14,675 nucleotides of DNA from Planctomycetaceae bacterium. GTDB taxonomy: Bacteria; Planctomycetota; Planctomycetia; Pirellulales; Pirellulaceae. Shown here one piece after another: positions 13,717-14,675 of the stretch. The DNA is taken from assembly GCA_024642765.1 (NCBI GenBank), contig JAHEAM010000032.1, forward strand, positions 1 through 14,675. Direction: 5' to 3'. Under the pieces are notes generated by a model, which saw only the letters and a program-made list of their open reading frames with translations, did not search any database and was not told where the DNA came from. The first letter of the stretch is position 1. Every line of letters begins with the position of its first letter. Position numbers and translations under genes: made by a program.

Positions 13717-14675
13717 GTGAAAATTGAGAATAACGGAATCTGGCAGCGATTTGTCGAAAGTCGCATCGTCGCGAAATCGTCAGTGGAAGAAATCGTGCGC
13801 CGAATCGAGGCCGAACTCAATGGCGATACGAATGACCAAACCGTATTGGAGTGGCTAGTGCGCGCCCGATTGGCCACGCCTTACCACGCGAAAATTTTGG
13901 CTGCTGGTGGCAGTGGGCCCTTCGTTTTTGGCGACTATTTGGTTTTGGGGCAAAACGAAACGGGTGTTTTGCAAGGCACATTTAATGCAATTCACCGCCC
14001 GAGTGGCTTCCATGTGCTATTGGATTTTGCCACCTCGATGGGCGACATTGAGACCAACGGAAACGGCGAACCAATTGTATTTGATTCGGACCGCGTCCAA
14101 AAGTTCGTAGCTGTCGAAAGTCCTTACATCGTGCCTGTATTCGATTCGGTTTTGCTGGCAGACTATGCATTTGTGGTGAGTGGTGTTCCAAAGGGAACAA
14201 CCTTGTTTGAAAAAGTGCCGCGCAAGGCCCGCTTGCCTTGGCAAATCGCGATCACGATCGGACTGCAAATCGCGAGTGTCTTGGAAAAAATTCATGGCTT
14301 GGGCGAAGTTCATGGAGATCTTTCGACACGAAATATTTGGTTGGATGGCAAATCGCATTCTCGTTTGCGGTTGCCTTGGGCCGCGGACGTCGCGTTCCAA
14401 GAAGTCGATATGAATACAAACGAAAGTAGCCTGGACTATTTGCCTCCGGAACGGGCAATGAATGAACCGGCATTGGCGGCTGGTGATTTCTTTTCGCTAG
14501 GTTGTGTCGTATTGCGTTTGATCACGGGCAAATCGCGATTGGTGGGATTTTCGAATTCACAAAAGCGGGCACAGTTGGATAAGTCGCTTGCTGTCGACTG
14601 GGCGAAGTACGACGTGCCCAAACCGGTCGCAGAAATCTTGTCACGTATGCTCGATGTCGAACCATCGCGTCGTCC
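13717..14675 (+). CDS. Ser/Thr protein kinase-like protein, probable pseudokinase (5' part, cut by window edge)
   Basis: The frame is open from the GTG at 13717 to the window end (319 codons). Residues 1-73 match the N-terminal extension of planctomycete kinases (ATPYHAKILAAGGSGPFVFG, 53-72). A kinase fold follows, but key residues are altered. The N-lobe loop is LGQNETGVLQGTF (77-89) with few glycines. The VAIK lysine position reads VLLD (100-103). The catalytic loop reads VHGDLSTRNIWLDG (198-211), with Arg of HRD replaced but Asp201 and Asn206 kept. No DFG is visible (PWAADVAF, 220-227). PPE (243-245) and DFFSLGCVVLRLITG (257-271) match the C-lobe. There is no stop or frameshift in the visible part, so it looks like a maintained protein that binds rather than phosphorylates. 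GTG 13717 is chosen over GTG 13708 because GGTGA lies 5 bases upstream; no ATG is available. Confidence 0.8.
   Translation, partial: MKIENNGIWQRFVESRIVAKSSVEEIVRRIEAELNGDTNDQTVLEWLVRARLATPYHAKILAAGGSGPFVFGDYLVLGQNETGVLQGTFNAIHRPSGFHVLLDFATSMGDIETNGNGEPIVFDSDRVQKFVAVESPYIVPVFDSVLLADYAFVVSGVPKGTTLFEKVPRKARLPWQIAITIGLQIASVLEKIHGLGEVHGDLSTRNIWLDGKSHSRLRLPWAADVAFQEVDMNTNESSLDYLPPERAMNEPALAAGDFFSLGCVVLRLITGKSRLVGFSNSQKRAQLDKSLAVDWAKYDVPKPVAEILSRMLDVEPSRR

Noticed and set aside
1..14675. CRISPR arrays, tRNA genes, insertion sequences
   Set aside because: No regularly spaced repeats, no T-loop-like sequence in a tRNA-sized context, and no transposase-like reading frame or terminal repeats were seen on either strand.

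Overview
The window looks like a chromosomal segment of a planctomycete, probably from the Pirellula/Rhodopirellula side. The main clues are two protein families typical of that group: a Ser/Thr kinase-like protein with the usual planctomycete N-terminal extension, and a WD40+TPR C-terminal module. Base composition is moderate and most genes are ordinary housekeeping genes. No tRNA, rRNA, CRISPR array, transposase or phage gene was recognised.

Layout. (1) Positions 1-1795, minus strand: gcvT, gcvH and the 5' part of a lipoate-protein-ligase/octanoyltransferase-like gene that runs off the left edge. This is a compact glycine-cleavage and lipoylation unit. (2) 1796-2243: a long leader with one doubtful small ORF and a good candidate promoter for the plus-strand gene after it. 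(3) 2244-2471, plus: a tiny BON-domain-like protein. (4) 2485-8690, minus: thpR, recA, a truncated WD40/TPR gene and alaS. recA and alaS are neighbours in many bacteria; here a broken-looking gene sits between them, just after a strong recA terminator. (5) 9019-10767, plus: a Na+/H+ antiporter-type membrane protein fused to a PTS EIIA-like domain. (6) 10927-11928, plus: a PfkB-family sugar/adenosine kinase. (7) 12148-13413, minus: glutamate dehydrogenase. (8) 13717-14675, plus: the start of a kinase-like protein that has lost several catalytic residues, cut off by the right edge.

How they fit together. The gcv genes give glycine breakdown and one-carbon supply, and the ligase-like gene could load the lipoyl or octanoyl group on GcvH. 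thpR, recA and alaS serve RNA processing, DNA repair and translation. Glutamate dehydrogenase and the PfkB kinase belong to central nitrogen and nucleoside/sugar metabolism. I see no clearly new multi-gene system. The points most worth a second look are the truncated WD40/TPR gene, the antiporter-EIIA fusion with an unusual Asn-Asn motif, the probable pseudokinase, and an internal duplication in alanyl-tRNA synthetase.
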